In this document: positions 27,085 through 38,439 of the stretch, in pieces
Position numbering within the stretch: the stretch's first letter is position 1
Layout of the letters: every line of letters begins with the position of its first letter
Source: Symsagittifera roscoffensis
Taxonomy: Eukaryota; Xenacoelomorpha; Acoela; Convolutidae
NCBI RefSeq assembly: GCF_963678635.1
Contig: NC_087070.1
Span: forward strand, 54,352,617-54,416,616
Reading direction: 5' to 3'
DNA length: 64,000 bases
The notes under the pieces: model-generated
What the model was told of the DNA's origin: nothing
The model's input: only the letters and a program-made list of their open reading frames with translations
Databases searched by the model: none
Program-made: the position numbers and the translations under genes

Positions 27085-27922
27085 AAGTCATCCAGCTTGT
27101 TTGATTTATTTTTATATTCAGAACCTAGAGCTGGTTTCTTGATTTTAATATTCAGAACCAATAACAACTTAAACTCCAAAAGAGACAAGATATAGCAAGA
27201 TAAATTTGATTTAATTTGATATTCAGAACCAAGAACTAGTTTCTTGATTTCAATATTTAGAAACAATAACAACTAAAATTCCAGAAGAGACAAGATATAT
27301 TAAGATAACTTTGGTTTATTTTAACCAAAGGAATTTTATGTTTCTTGGTTGGCATAAGAATAAAACATATGAAAAAGAAACTTTTAATTCGAGAAAATAA
27401 CTTTGGATATCAGAAAAGATAATTTATTTTAGATCATATCCACATAGTGCAGATTAGTGAGAATGTTGGAAGACTATAGCGATGTAGTATGATGCCATTT
27501 GTAGCACGTAGTGAGTTGATTTGATGTAGATAAATTTACTTTTCGATGCGATTTGGCTAATTCAGTGTCATTGCACTGTACCCTTTAGATGAGATACCTA
27601 AAATTCAATGATGACATTAATCGGGCTGTCCGGGGAATATGTGCACTTTATCAGAAAACCATTGATTTTCATTCGGATGAAAAAGATCGCTCTACACCTT
27701 CAAAATGACGTTAAAAGAAGTTCACAGTAAAAAAAACCAGAGAAGGAAACGTTATTTGGAAGTGAAATGATTTTTTTTATGAACTCAGTTTGGACATTCA
27801 TGACACGTTAAAATTGATAATCAAAATGCAAAAAACAAAAGAACGTCAATTTTTGTTGTGATAACACACATGAGAGAGATAGAAATTGTCAGCAGTACAG
27901 TTAGAAGTGTTATTTGACATAC

Positions 27923-28048
27923 TTTAAGGATAGGGAGGCTAGATGTGTCAATAGTAACCCTTCCTGATGGTGAGGAATGAGCTTCGTCAACAACGGCCAC
28001 GGATTCGGAAGGTTTTTTCGTTGAAATGGAGAAAAATCTTTTAAACAT
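27923..28048 (-). pseudogene. Candidate first coding exon, unidentified gene
   Basis: Minus-strand ATG at 28,048 followed by 42 open codons (MFKRFFSISTKKPSESVAVV then DEAHSSPSGRVTIDTSSL) up to an AAA|GTATGT donor-like site at 27,923. The N-terminus is rich in K, R, F and S, as in a mitochondrial presequence. The same exon with the same donor exists at 32,236-32,361, differing by SSPSG versus PPSG. It lies head-to-head with the plus-strand module at 28,107. No family was recognised. Confidence 0.35.
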
Positions 28049-28106
28049 TTTTCAGCATCGTGGTATGGCATGGATTCAATTTATTAACAACAAAAATCAC
28101 TTTCAG

Positions 28107-28217
28107 GATAAGAGAAACTGGGAGTTGAGGAAAAGGGTCGATCCATCTCCAATGGATGGGGTTATTGTCTCTACTGCACAGGAACAACAAAAAGATAGTA
28201 CCTTATTAGTTTCTTAG
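28107..28217 (+). pseudogene. Terminal-exon-like module, unidentified (copy A)
   Basis: A CACTTTCAG acceptor is followed by 36 open codons and TAG. The peptide contains NWELRKRVDPSPMDGV and STAQEQQ. The copy at 33,777 shares about 21 of 36 residues, including NW.LR.RV.PSPM.GV and ST.Q.Q, and has a similar length, so this was once a coding terminal exon. The 3' flank GAGTGACCTCGTTGT is also shared between copies. The gene family was not recognised. Confidence 0.4.
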
Positions 28218-29406
28218 GAGTGACCTCGTTGTCTAGGGATTTTGTACTCCTCATTATAAACTTAATACTTCGTTTTGGTAAATTAGAGCGTTATTAATAA
28301 CTCATTGAAATCTGAAAACAAATGGTGAAACACACGTTTACAAATGATAAGTGATATATTGCTAACTCACTCGTAAGTTTTAAAAACTCAAAATTACTCT
28401 GCTCGTTGGTTTTTTGCGTTTTTATTCTTGTACTGGGGGAAGAATGGAAGGCTTGTAGCCAAAAACCATGGACGGGGTTGAATACTTTGAAAAGATCAGG
28501 TTGATGCTGGGCGATTGATTAAGAATTGGAGCTGTTTTTTTGGTGTTTTTGCTTCATAGGGATGCGTTGTGCGCGGGGGGGGGGGGGCATTGCGGCTGAA
28601 CGTTTGAGATGATTCGGAGTTTGAGGTAGAGTGAGTTAATTGATGAATTGTTAGTGGACTGTTTGTGTTGTGGATTTGCTGTTGGTTATCGATGAAATAA
28701 TCAAGATCATACTCAAGCTGGTCATCAGTTATTGGGCTAGAAACATCGTGTGCGATAATTGAAAGAGGAGAGAAAATGGGTGAAGCGTCAAAATGTGAAG
28801 AATTAGAAGTGGAAATTACTACAGACGAGGGGTAGTTATTGGTTGGAAAGGCGGTTGAGAAAAATTAGTGGGACATGGCTCGGAACCTAACAATTCACTG
28901 GGTGTATCAACTGCAGAGTTATTTAAATTGAATTTAGTGTCAAATAAAGTTTGTGTTGATTATTCAGAACTCACGTGTGGTGAGTTAAATGAAAAGCTGT
29001 GGCTAAAACGGTTTGGAACGAGGTGAGGTCTGAGATGGATACAAGAGAATCGTGTCAATGGCGATTTTAGGGACAGGAGAGTGAATGGTTGAGGGAACCA
29101 ATCTCGCGGCTAAAACTAATTGTTTGAGAACAAAAAGTTTTAGTGTGGTTTGTCTATGACTTGGTCGTATGTTTTATCAGAGATTTGTTGCTGAAATGAT
29201 ATGCGTGATATGGGGCTTTGTTGTGCGTTGTTATTTTAGTGCATGCGTCGTGCTACGGAGAGTACGTTTCTTTAGTTTCGTGGCATATTTGTGGAGACTG
29301 ATTGTTTGATAAACTGCGTAAGTGTGATGGCGCTGTAGGTTTAGAAACTATTGTTTTGTGGCGTGTTATTCGTCGATTGATTGTTTCTAATATTATTGAC
29401 TAATTT

Positions 29407-29604
29407 GTGCAACGAAAAATATTTTTTTTAATTGATGCGGAGAAAAAACCAAGAAATCCTGCGAATTTTATTCTTGCTACGCTGGCTTGTCTGTTGATTT
29501 GTGTGCTTATTGCGCATGGGTTAATTATTCCATTAAGCAGTGAGAATGGAAAGCCTATAAAATTAAACATTGCGTGTAAGGTAGTCAATATGGCCATCCA
29601 GTGA
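29407..29604 (+). other. Right-copy counterpart of the doubtful ORF at 25,008
   Basis: Same frame and length as 25,008-25,205, with H to Q and S to C changes. It is carried along by the segmental duplication and is not independent support for a gene. Confidence 0.15.
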
Positions 29605-30228
29605 ACGCTAGGAGATCTTTTTTATGTAAAAAAAAACTAAAGATATTGGTTGGTGAAATTTCGTGGGAGCGGCGTTTTTCTCCATTTAGAAAAATGTAAT
29701 GCTTTTTGTCGGTAGTAATTCACTATAGTCTTGCTTATAGATATCGGAAAAACCGGCTGTTTTAGCCACTTTTTGGATAATTTCATCTATTGCTTGTCCT
29801 TGGATAGTATTCAAATTTTCAAGAATTGTTTGAAATTTTTGTGTGCAGATGTGATGTTGTATATCTGATTACGAGTATATACCCATAGATTGTAGATCTA
29901 TATTAGGGTAACGAGCTAACGCTTGGATGCTTTCGGGTGAAAATTCCTCTAAAGGTGGTATTAAAGTGGGGACTTTGTGAGAAGATATTATCTATCTTCG
30001 TTTGGATTAAGCTGTACTACCTTGTGGCTATACTCTGATCCACTTGGGACATCTGTAAAGCAAAAATATGTTCTTAGTAATAAGTTTTCTACAAAAAATA
30101 CTTTGTTTTTGTAAACTATTGGAATTCCATGGTAGCACATTTTGTCTTCAAAATTATATAGTGATGAGATTGATTAGTGCACATATAATACCAGAGGATG
30201 TTTCCTATGTAGTCGATTAAAATTGAGC

Positions 30229-30819
30229 GATATGTTGATAGTAGATATGCTGCATAGCGTATTTTTAGAACTGCTGGTGCGAGAGATTGTAATATTTGTG
30301 TTCGTTACAAATCACATAAATGATGTGGTGTTTCGAGTTCGGAAAGTGACACTTCTTGACAATTCTACTGATCATATAATCAAGTTTCATCTCCAGATGA
30401 ATGTCAACGTCAATTGCCTGAAAGTATGTGTTATTTGTGAGTGTAATTGTTCATATTCAGGTACTGCCAGGGTTTTCTGGTAGGAGTTTTCTCCAGTGTT
30501 TCCATTGTTTTCATAAAATGTGACTGGTATATAAGCATGTTCATCCTCTCTGTTTTGGTTTGGATGCGAAATGGAAATTGTAAGTTTTCTTGTTTCCATG
30601 ACAAGTCCTTCTTCATTTTCAACGAGTTTTGCTGAATACTGCGTGCGAAATTTCGTTTTGATTATTTACAAGCGAATTCTGTTTCACGGTATGTTTGAAA
30701 ATGTGTTAATTTATTTTCTATTCTTTCTATGTTGGTGGTGATCGTTTCCTATCATATAGTAATTGATCGAGTGTTTAAGAATCGATAAAAAATTTTTATG
30801 GAATTTGATCAATCTTGCA
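30229..30819. repeat. Third copy of the ~590-bp triplicated segment
   Basis: Part of the right duplication copy, nearly identical to 25,827-26,417. Confidence 0.9.
30387..30638 (-). pseudogene. Exon-like fragment, unidentified gene (copy 3)
   Basis: Identical in frame and almost in sequence to 25,985-26,236. Upstream on the same strand and in the same frame is the long fragment at 30,849-31,163, separated by stops and possible intron sequence. Confidence 0.35.
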
Positions 30820-30848
30820 TTGATTTTAGCAGCTTGATGCATGTGTCT

Positions 30849-31163
30849 TCAGGGAACCAAAAAAAAAGGTTGCCTGTGTCTAAGAAGTGGGATCGCAATA
30901 TTCTTAATCATTCTTACAAGATAAAGGTTTCCATGATTGAGTATGTTGTCATCTTTTAAATCACGTGTTAGTTGTGCTTTTTTGAGTTGGATTTCCCAAT
31001 CAAAACTTATGATTTCTTGATATTTTATGTCTGCTTTACAATTTGACGGGTCATTTTTTCCTATATGAGGTATCCAGCTTATATCATATGTTAATCTTCC
31101 GTATGCACCGTCATAAGGGAAATTTTCATCAAGCTGTATATCAAGGTGAATGGCCACTGACAT
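30849..31163 (-). pseudogene. Protein-like ORF, unidentified, 104 codons
   Basis: Begins MSVAIHLDIQLDENFPYDGA and continues through ISWIPHIGKNDPSNC and FDWEIQLKKAQLTRDLKDD to a TGA at 30,849. The same frame reopens after this stop for about 45 codons. The composition is strongly protein-like. Just upstream, a TGC-to-TGA change relative to the left copy (CTTGCAGC to CTTGAAGC) both creates a stop and destroys an acceptor-like CAG. The family was not recognised. A host gene or an integrated selfish element are both possible. Confidence 0.4.
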
Positions 31164-31166
31164 GCT

Positions 31167-31502
31167 TCAAGACACCATGACCGAGAGTGCAGAGTCGATT
31201 TCACAGGAGGAAGTCATGGAGTTGTGATAACAGCCGGAAACAAGCAAAAAGCAAAGAAAAACTGAAGAAACTAGAAGTTTAACTTCTAAACGATAACGAA
31301 TAAAAGAAAGATCCAGAGAAAATGAAAATAAAGAGAAGGAGAAAAACTCAGATATGCTTGTTTGTGAAGAACTCAAATGAGCAACCAAGCTTAAAACGAA
31401 ATTTGTTGAGAAAACGTCAGTTAATTTGAGTTTACAATTGGTGAAATCATGAATTTGCATTTTGATTTTGTTTAGAAAAACGTTTGTGGAGTTTGTATTC
31501 AA
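31167..31502 (-). pseudogene. Upstream part of the preceding pseudogene
   Basis: The 111-codon minus-strand frame is homologous to the first part of the 26,659-27,084 ORF and is in frame with 30,849-31,163, interrupted only by the TGA. Ser/Phe-rich low complexity near its middle, antisense of a purine-rich run, makes its coding status doubtful; it may be intronic. Confidence 0.25.
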
Positions 31503-32235
31503 AGGTCATCCAGCCTGTTTGATTTATTTTTATATTCAGAACCTAGAGCTGGTTTCTTGATTTTAATATTCAGAACCAATAACAACTTAAACTCCAAAAG
31601 AGACAAGATATATTAAGATAACTTTGGTTTATTTTAACCAAAGGAATTTTATGTTTCTTGGTTGGCATAAGAATAAAACATATGAAAAAGAAACTTTTAA
31701 TTCGAGAAAATAACTTTGGATATCAGAAAAGATAATTTATTTTAGATCATATCCACATAGTGCATATTAGTGAGAATGTTGGAAGACTATAGCGATGTAG
31801 TATGATGCCATTTGTAGCACGTAGTGAGTTGATTTGATGTAGATAAATTTACTTTTCGATGCGATTTGGCTAATTCAGTGTCATTGCACTGTACCCTTTA
31901 GATGAGATACCTAAAATTCAATGATGACATTAATCGGGCTGTCCGGGGAATATGTGCACTTTATCAGAAAACCATTGATTTTCATTCGGATGAAAAAGAT
32001 CACTCTACACCTTCAAAATGACGTTAAAAAAAGTTCACAGTAAAAAAAACCAGAGAAGGAAACGTTATTTGGAAGTGAAATGATTTTTTTATGAACTCAG
32101 TTTGGACATTCATGACACGTTAAAATTGATAATCAAAATGCAAAAAACAAAAGAACGTCAATTTTTGTTGTGATAACACACATGAGAGAGACAGGAAATT
32201 GTCAGCAGTACAGTTAGAAAAGTTATTTGACATAC

Positions 32236-32361
32236 TTTAAGGATAGGGAGGCTAGATGTGTCAATAGTAACCCTTCCTGATGGTGGGGAATGAGCTTCGT
32301 CAACAACGGCCACGGATTCGGAAGGTTTTTTCGTTGAAATGGAGAAAAATCTTTTAAACAT
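32236..32361 (-). pseudogene. Candidate first coding exon, right copy
   Basis: Right-copy counterpart of 27,923-28,048: the same ATG, 42 open codons and the same AAA|GTATGT donor-like site. Confidence 0.35.
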
Positions 32362-32419
32362 TTTTCAGCATCGTGGTATGGCATGGATTCAATTTATTAA
32401 CAACAAAAATCACTTTCAG

Positions 32420-32530
32420 GATAAGAGAAACTGGGAGTTGAGGAAAAGGGTCGATCCATCTCCAATGGATGGGGTTATTCTCTCTACTGCACAGGAACAA
32501 CAAAAAGATAGTACCTTATTAGTTTCTTAG
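32420..32530 (+). pseudogene. Terminal-exon-like module (copy B)
   Basis: Right-copy counterpart of 28,107-28,217 with one amino-acid difference (VIVST to VILST). It also forms the start of the diverged ~1.36-kb tandem repeat that follows. Confidence 0.4.
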
Positions 32531-33170
32531 GAGTGACCTCGTTGTCTAGGGATTTTGAGACCAAGCTCACTTTTTTCACGTGTAAGTCATATTAGTTTGC
32601 GCGGCTCAGCTGATAGCCTTCAGACAGTAACAGTTTTTTAAATCCAATATTTTGAGAATCATGTTGAATTGGCTATGGCAGAGACGGTAAAAAGCATGTA
32701 AGGCTCCATTTTGACGCTAGCCAATTCCTTTAGGGTGTTCTTTGAATTCCGTTTGAATGTATTTTCGGGCGTAGCTTACGATAACTTGTGTGTAGCTTAC
32801 GATAGCTTAAGAGTAAATCGTCTCACAACTTTGGGGCAAACTTAACTGATGTATAAAATAAAACACCATCACCATTATTTCATCACTGATTGTCTTTCAT
32901 ATCTGAGCATCACATTTATTTGAGGTTGTTGTCTCCATTATTTCACAGAATTATATTAAGCCTTTAACATGAAAAACTTTTCTAAACCACATGCGCTTTT
33001 GAAAACCTAATCGACAGATTTCAAACTGTTTTGCATTTTTTGAACATATTTAAAAGTTTGATTAAACTGTTCCAATGGGAATTTGATTGGTTCCTATATA
33101 CCTACTTCGGGTGAGTATCAGCGCAAAATTCAAAAAGTGAATCCGTAGAATTGAATTAGGCTCAATTTTT

Positions 33171-33491
33171 TTGTTGAATTGTTGTCTAGATATTCAATCC
33201 GAGATTAAGAAGATAGAATTGACGCAGAAAACAATCAAAGTTCAATGTAAAGTATTGCTAAATAATCCAAATAAGAATTGCCAATCTTTACTTCAAGAGC
33301 AACATCGAAATTATTGTGTAATGAAAACTTGTACACAACTTCGAAAAATTTGTATCAGTTCCGTGGTTTGCCCATTTTTTTCCACTTCTGGTCCGATTGC
33401 TATTTTGCATGTATTAGCTGTTAGTGAAAAAATATTTTTTGAAAATCTGAATGATTGCACCGACATTCCAACAACAACATCAGAAGGATAA
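33171..33491 (+). pseudogene. ORF conserved between the 1.36-kb repeat units (unit 1)
   Basis: A 106-codon frame ending CTDIPTTTSEG-stop. The unit-2 counterpart (34,608-34,814) keeps the last ~60 codons open with an in-frame 6-base indel (PFFSTSGPIAIL versus PFFSGPIAIL) and the same stop. The opposite strand is open in unit 1 but interrupted in unit 2, which favours the plus frame. Conserved parts include LRKICISSVVCPFF and ENLNDCTD. No family was recognised. Confidence 0.3.
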
Positions 33492-33776
33492 AACCCATAC
33501 GAACCAAGAGCATCGTTAGTTTGATAACACACTTTGTGGATGTCTAAGATATTTTTAAAAACAACTATTCTTTGAACGTTTTAACAGTACGAAGCATTTG
33601 GTTGTTAGATTTGCTTTGATATTTTTGTAAATGCTCATTTTGTCGTAACTGTGCACACAAAAACTGTTTGATGGGAGAAATTGTGATTCGAAATATAAAA
33701 TAGATTTTCTAGGTTCTTCACTGATTCTTTTGCCTCAATGTTATCTGAAGGGCAGTCACCTCTGAAGAGCAATCAG

Positions 33777-33893
33777 GATATGAAAAATTGGATTTTGAGG
33801 GAAAGGGTCAATCCATCTCCGATGTATGGGGTTAAGTTCTCTACGGTACAAAATCAACGAAAAAATAGTACCTTAAAAAATTCTTTGGAGTGA
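33777..33893 (+). pseudogene. Terminal-exon-like module (copy C)
   Basis: After a CAATCAG acceptor-like site there are 38 open codons to TGA. The peptide contains NWILRERVNPSPMYGVKFST. It aligns without gaps to copies A and B over 36 residues while differing at many positions, which is the best evidence that the module was protein-coding. Confidence 0.4.
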
Positions 33894-34607
33894 CCTCGTT
33901 GTTCGGGGATACTGAGACCCAGCCATGATCTCACTTTTTTCACGTGAAGTTTACATTAATTTGCGCAAGTATGCTGATAGCCTTCAGACAGTAACCATTT
34001 CGTGACCCAATTTTATGAGAACAATGTTGAAATGACTATAGGCTACTGGATAAGGTCAAAAGCACGCAAAGCTCCCTTTTGACGCTAGCCAATCGTTTTA
34101 GATTTTAGCTTTAGAGTCCGTTGATATGTAGTTCCGAGCGAAAGTTACAAGAATTTTTGCTATTAAAAAAGAGAAATTTGTCTCTCAACTTTGAGGCTAC
34201 TTAACTGGTTTACATAAAAAAGCACCACCACCATTAATTCATCACTGATTGTCTTTCCTACCTAAGCATCAAAAGTATTTGAGGTTCTTGTCTCCATTTG
34301 CTCACAGAATTATTTTTAGCCCATATCATGAATTATTTTTCTAACCTACATGCGCTTTTGAATGACACTTTGAAACCTTAATTGACATACTTCAAAATAA
34401 TTGCATTTTTTGAACCTAATTATAAGTTTGATTCAATTAATTCCGTTAGCGCAAAAACGAAAATGTTTTTCAGTAGAATTGATTTAAGCTCATCATTTTT
34501 TGTTTTTTTTTCTACCAGGATAGTCAATTCGAGATTACAAAATTAGAATTGCCGCAGAAAACAATCAAAGTTCAATGTTAAGTATTGCCAAAAAACGAAA
34601 ATAAGGA

Positions 34608-34814
34608 TTGCCAGTCTTAACTTCAAGAAAAAATCGAAATTATTGTTTTTTGAAAATTTTTACAGAACTTCAAAAAATTTGTATCAGATGGGTGGTTTGC
34701 CCATTTTTTTCTGGTCCGATTGCAATTTTGCGTGTGTTCACTGTTGTTGAAAAAAAACTTTATGAAAATCTGAATGATTGCACCGACACTCGAACAACCA
34801 CATCAGAAGGATGA
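34608..34814 (+). pseudogene. ORF conserved between the 1.36-kb repeat units (unit 2)
   Basis: Counterpart of 33,171-33,491. About 60 codons are open up to the same TSEG-stop, with ELQKICIRWVVCPFFSGPIA near its middle. The upstream part is no longer open. Confidence 0.3.
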
Positions 34815-35085
34815 AACCCATACGAACCATCGTTAGTTTGATTACCCACTTTGTTGATGGATGTCCCAAGATATTTTTTTACAACAATTATTCTTTGAAC
34901 GTTTTAACAATACGAAGCATTTGGTTGTTAGATGTGCGTTAATATTTTTGTAAATGCTCAATTTGTCGTAACTGTACACATGGAAACTGTTTGAAGGGAA
35001 AAGTTGTGATTCGAAATATGAAATAGTTTTTCTAGGTTCCTCACTGATTTTTTTTTGCCTCAATGTTATCTGATGGGCAGTCACC

Positions 35086-35645
35086 AATTCCAACTAGTCT
35101 AGTCAAGTGTTTAAATTGTCTTGGTTCGCTCTTTCTTACAAGTTCCTCCAGTCCAAAAGTTTTGTGGTCCCCCAATCATCTTGCCAGCACATTGTTAGAT
35201 AATAGCTCTTCCTTTAATCTTGTTATATGAAACCTTTTTTCCTATTTCGCTCCATTTTTTTGAATCCGTTCTTAAAAGTATAATCTGGTTATAGAATTGC
35301 CAATTTTTAAAAAAAAATAAATTCAAATCTAATGTTTATCTCTTCTCTTTCTAGAGTGATGCAGTCAGTTTCAAATAGTGTGATGATAAATTTTTTTTTC
35401 ATTGGCATCTTTGTAAAATTTGTAGGTAAATTTACCGGTAAAAACTTTGAAAAGTTTCGAGGGTAAACATGGCAATTAAATTAGGGAATTAAAAGAGCAT
35501 CAAAAGAACCGCCCGTTCACTAGAGAATTAAATTGGTTCTCGTGTCGAGAATCCCGGAATTTTTCCAATATTTCTTAATCTTATTATTTTGATTTCTCAA
35601 TCGTTGTTTTCTCATGTTGCGTCGAGGAATAATTTCTTTTTATGT
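35086..35645. other. AT-rich stretch, no gene seen
   Basis: No ORF or repeat of note between the tandem repeat and the microsatellite. Confidence 0.5.
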
Positions 35646-35672
35646 GTAGTAGTAGTAGTGGTAGTGGTAGTG

Positions 35673-35726
<54 letters not shown>

Positions 35727-35747
35727 AAAGTAGTAGTAGTAGTAGTA

Positions 35748-35782
<35 letters not shown>

Positions 35783-35806
35783 AAAGTAGTAGTAGTAGTA
35801 GTAGAA
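35646..35806. repeat. (AGT)n microsatellite
   Basis: About 160 bases of TAG/AGT triplets with a few GGT, AAA and TAT interruptions. The poly-Ser and poly-Thr/Tyr frames here follow from the triplet repeat and are not genes. Confidence 0.97.
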
Positions 35807-35849
35807 GACTTTAGTTGTTCGTTTAAACAATAAAAGTTTGAGGGCTAAA

Positions 35850-37205
35850 TTGTTAGAAAACGCTGCTTCAGTTTGTTTTTGAAAGTGCTGGGACGATCAA
35901 GAAGACAGAGATTTGTGATGGCTTGAAGTTTATTTGCATTTTTTAAAAGTGTATTCAAAAACCATTGCTCAAAACTGGTTCGCTGCGTCCTGGGAGTGTG
36001 AAAAACTGGCTTATGTGAGCTGCGCACTTCAAAATCTACAATATAGCGTAAAGAAACATAATTCCAGGCGGAAAAGTTTGTTTTTGTTCAATAGAGGGTT
36101 GAAAAAGGTCAAATCAAGATACTCTAGATAATTCTGCACAGTAATCAAATAGCATTTTTTCAACCTTTCATTGAGATCTCCAGTTGTGACCCATTTTGTA
36201 ACACGTGATAACAAAATTTCAATGGCCTTCAACTCATGGAAAACATATTGGCAAGCTGTATCACAAAAAAAGACAAGATGTAAGATTTTATCAGCTGAAT
36301 TTTTTCGCGCATTGGAAAACTGAAAGAAATTGCTCTCTTTAAAGAAAAGAAGATACCGTAACATTTCTTCATCTTCCAATTTATATGTGATTTCCACTTG
36401 AGTTTGTGTGACATCTTAAGGGCCAGATTTTTTGATTTGCGCGCGTCGGAGATATTTCTTCACCAAGTTTTTTACAACAGGGACAAGGCAAAGTGTCGGT
36501 TTGCACAATGAACAGAATTTTTTTGTATTAACGTTTAATGTCATCCCATTTTTACTCGCCCAGTCGATGCAGTGATTCACGTAGATTCTGCAAAAACGAT
36601 GCTCAATAAATGGCTATCATCAGCAAAAAAAAACATACGCGATTTCAAACAGCAATTTGGGAGTTCATTGATGAAAATGATAAGCAGCAAAAGACCAACA
36701 AGGGAGCCTTGGGGAACGCCACTCAACACAGCAGTCAGAGCAAGCAGTTAGAACAAAGTCAGATAAAACACTGTCAATCTTAACACACTGTGTACGTAAG
36801 GTGAGATACGAAAACAGAAGATGTAATAGCTTTCCGCCAATACCGAACTTACGTAGGATTTGATGTGATACTTTATCGAAAGCTTTGCTGAAATCCAAGT
36901 AGATGGAAAACACATGATCATTTGTATTCAAAGCTTCATAGACATCGTAAAAGCTGGGTTTGACATATTTTTTTCTGAATGAAATCAAACAGGCTTTCAG
37001 ATAGTTTTTCTGATATAAAAGGGTACAACATTTGATAAGAAATTCTTTCAAAGACCAATGATGGCTTGGGAATGATACTAATCGTACAAAAGCACTCGAA
37101 ATCACTTGAAATTAGGAGCCATATAAGATTGTTTCCATTTCTCTGGATAATTAACAATGCTAAGAAGGCCTTCAAATATTTTTTGAACGTGGAAAGCAAA
37201 ATCAT
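35850..37205 (-). pseudogene. Broken LINE (jockey-like), reverse transcriptase part
   Basis: Non-LTR retrotransposon remnant on the minus strand. RT motifs can be followed in order in several frames: YLDFSKAFDKVSH (motif A, about 36,865-36,905), GVPQGSLVG (motif B, about 36,690-36,715), FADD (motif C, about 36,620). A C-terminal part with RVTKWVTTGDLNERLKKC follows near 36,150-36,200. Several frameshifts and stops separate them, so it is inactive. The clade is not certain; the motif spacing suits the jockey/CR1 group. No clear tail or target-site duplication was found. Confidence 0.75.
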
Positions 37206-38430
37206 TGGCGGAAAAACCCAGCAACGCTCCTGGAATGTGATCGATGCCCGTCCCTAGAGAAGCAATACTCTCTAGAGAAGCAACAATGTGAAATTAATAC
37301 TATACAAGAAACATTGGAGAAAATGTTTTTTGACTAGTTTACTTTTTTCAACATTCTATGACAGGCATTAGCACCAGTGTTAAGGGAGATAAAAAGTTAT
37401 GTAAACAAAACTGTATCAAGTTCAATAGAGTCAAAAGACTCTTTTCTTGTCTAACCGCCGCGCAGCAGTGCACAGTTTTTGAGCAAATGAATAGTATGTG
37501 AAGAACAAAAATAGTGGAAAATTTGGCCTCTTCTTTCGAGCAAGCGTGCAATTCGAGTCAAGGATGTGATAAATTAGTTTAGCCTGTGCTCAACGTAATT
37601 GAGATCAGTGTGCTTAACAGTAACAGAAAACAGAGAAGTAGAAAAGATCGATGCCAGTTCTGCAAATGAACTAGTCTGAAGACGCTTGCTGGGACGACTA
37701 TGACTGTCGTGTCGCACGTCCCAGCTGATTACGTTAAGGCCTAGGAGAACTCCAATATGAGCAGAAAAATCAACAGAATGATAGGAAAGCTGGAAATCTG
37801 CCATGTTAGCGAAAACAAGTGTGCCTGTAGGTCATATTTGGAAGTTTGACCTTGAGCAACGTTAAGTCTTGATTTTGGGGTGAAATGCAACTTTTCAAAA
37901 ATTCGAATTGAGCCTGTCATGATCAAGTTTCTCGCGACAACTGAAAAGACGAGAAAAAAAGATCAGAAGAATCGAACTACAATTGCGGGAAAGTAGTCCA
38001 AAAAATAGGAGCGTGAAATTGCTATTCGCAATTTTGCCATATAAATCGAACGAAAGTAGAGCTGTCTTATTCTTGGAAAAGGATCAAGAGTGACTGGAAT
38101 AAATCGTGACGGGATCAAACAAAGAAGATTGAGTGGACCAGAGTGAACCTTCGGTGGAAAGGTGAACAGCTGAGGTTGCCCAATGGTCCAAATAGAAAAC
38201 TTGTGTCTTGAGTTAAATATTATTCATTTCAAACTTCTTGAGTTAAACTCGATTACCTGATTAATTCTAGAGTTACTTTATAATTTAGTTACTCGATTCT
38301 AGAAGTCGTGTCGGTATGTAAGTACCCAATTTAAACTTCTTGAGTGTGTTTTACATTTTTATGTTGAGTTAGGGAGAGTTTTAGATTTGTCCATCTGAAT
38401 TGGATCAAAAATCCAGAAAAAGTAACTGTA
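37206..38430. other. No gene seen
   Basis: Only short overlapping ORFs on both strands without recognisable domains. Near 38,190-38,345 the phrase AACTTCTTGAGTT recurs three times. Confidence 0.45.
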
Positions 38431-38439
38431 TTCGTAAGG

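Larger units (their letters stand above)
22922..28240. repeat. Segmental duplication, left copy (5.3 kb)
   Basis: Starts at TTTGTACTCC and ends at GTCTAGGGAT. It is repeated at once as 28,241-32,553. Identity is high over long stretches. The left copy contains 922 bases (23,037-23,958) absent from the right copy. It also holds an extra ~115-bp tandem duplication near 27,175-27,300 (GATATTCAGAACC repeats). The join at 28,240/28,241 connects the unit's end directly to its start, as expected of a tandem duplication. Confidence 0.93.
28241..32553. repeat. Segmental duplication, right copy (4.3 kb)
   Basis: Right-hand copy of the unit at 22,922-28,240. Equivalent positions are 25,821 and 30,223 (offset 4,402). 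It carries a run of 13 G at 28,575-28,587 where the left copy reads GCGGGTGGTGC. The deletion relative to the left copy is bounded by the 4-base microhomology TGAT. Confidence 0.93.
32420..33776 (+). repeat. Diverged ~1.36-kb tandem repeat, unit 1
   Basis: Matches 33,777-35,085 at an offset of about 1,355-1,357. Shared landmarks are the terminal-exon module, GATAGCCTTCAGACAGTAAC, TTTGACGCTAGCCAAT, TTCATCACTGATTGTCTTTC, and the ORF ending CTDxxTTTSEG. Divergence is much higher than in the segmental duplication, so this is an older event. Confidence 0.85.
33777..35085 (+). repeat. Diverged ~1.36-kb tandem repeat, unit 2
   Basis: Second unit of the tandem pair beginning at 32,420. It ends near GCCTCAATGTTATCTGATGGGCAGTCACC, matching the end of unit 1 at 33,731-33,762. 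Confidence 0.85.

Noticed and set aside
35612-35833. Poly-Thr/Tyr and poly-Ser ORFs
   Set aside because: These are translations of the (AGT)n microsatellite.
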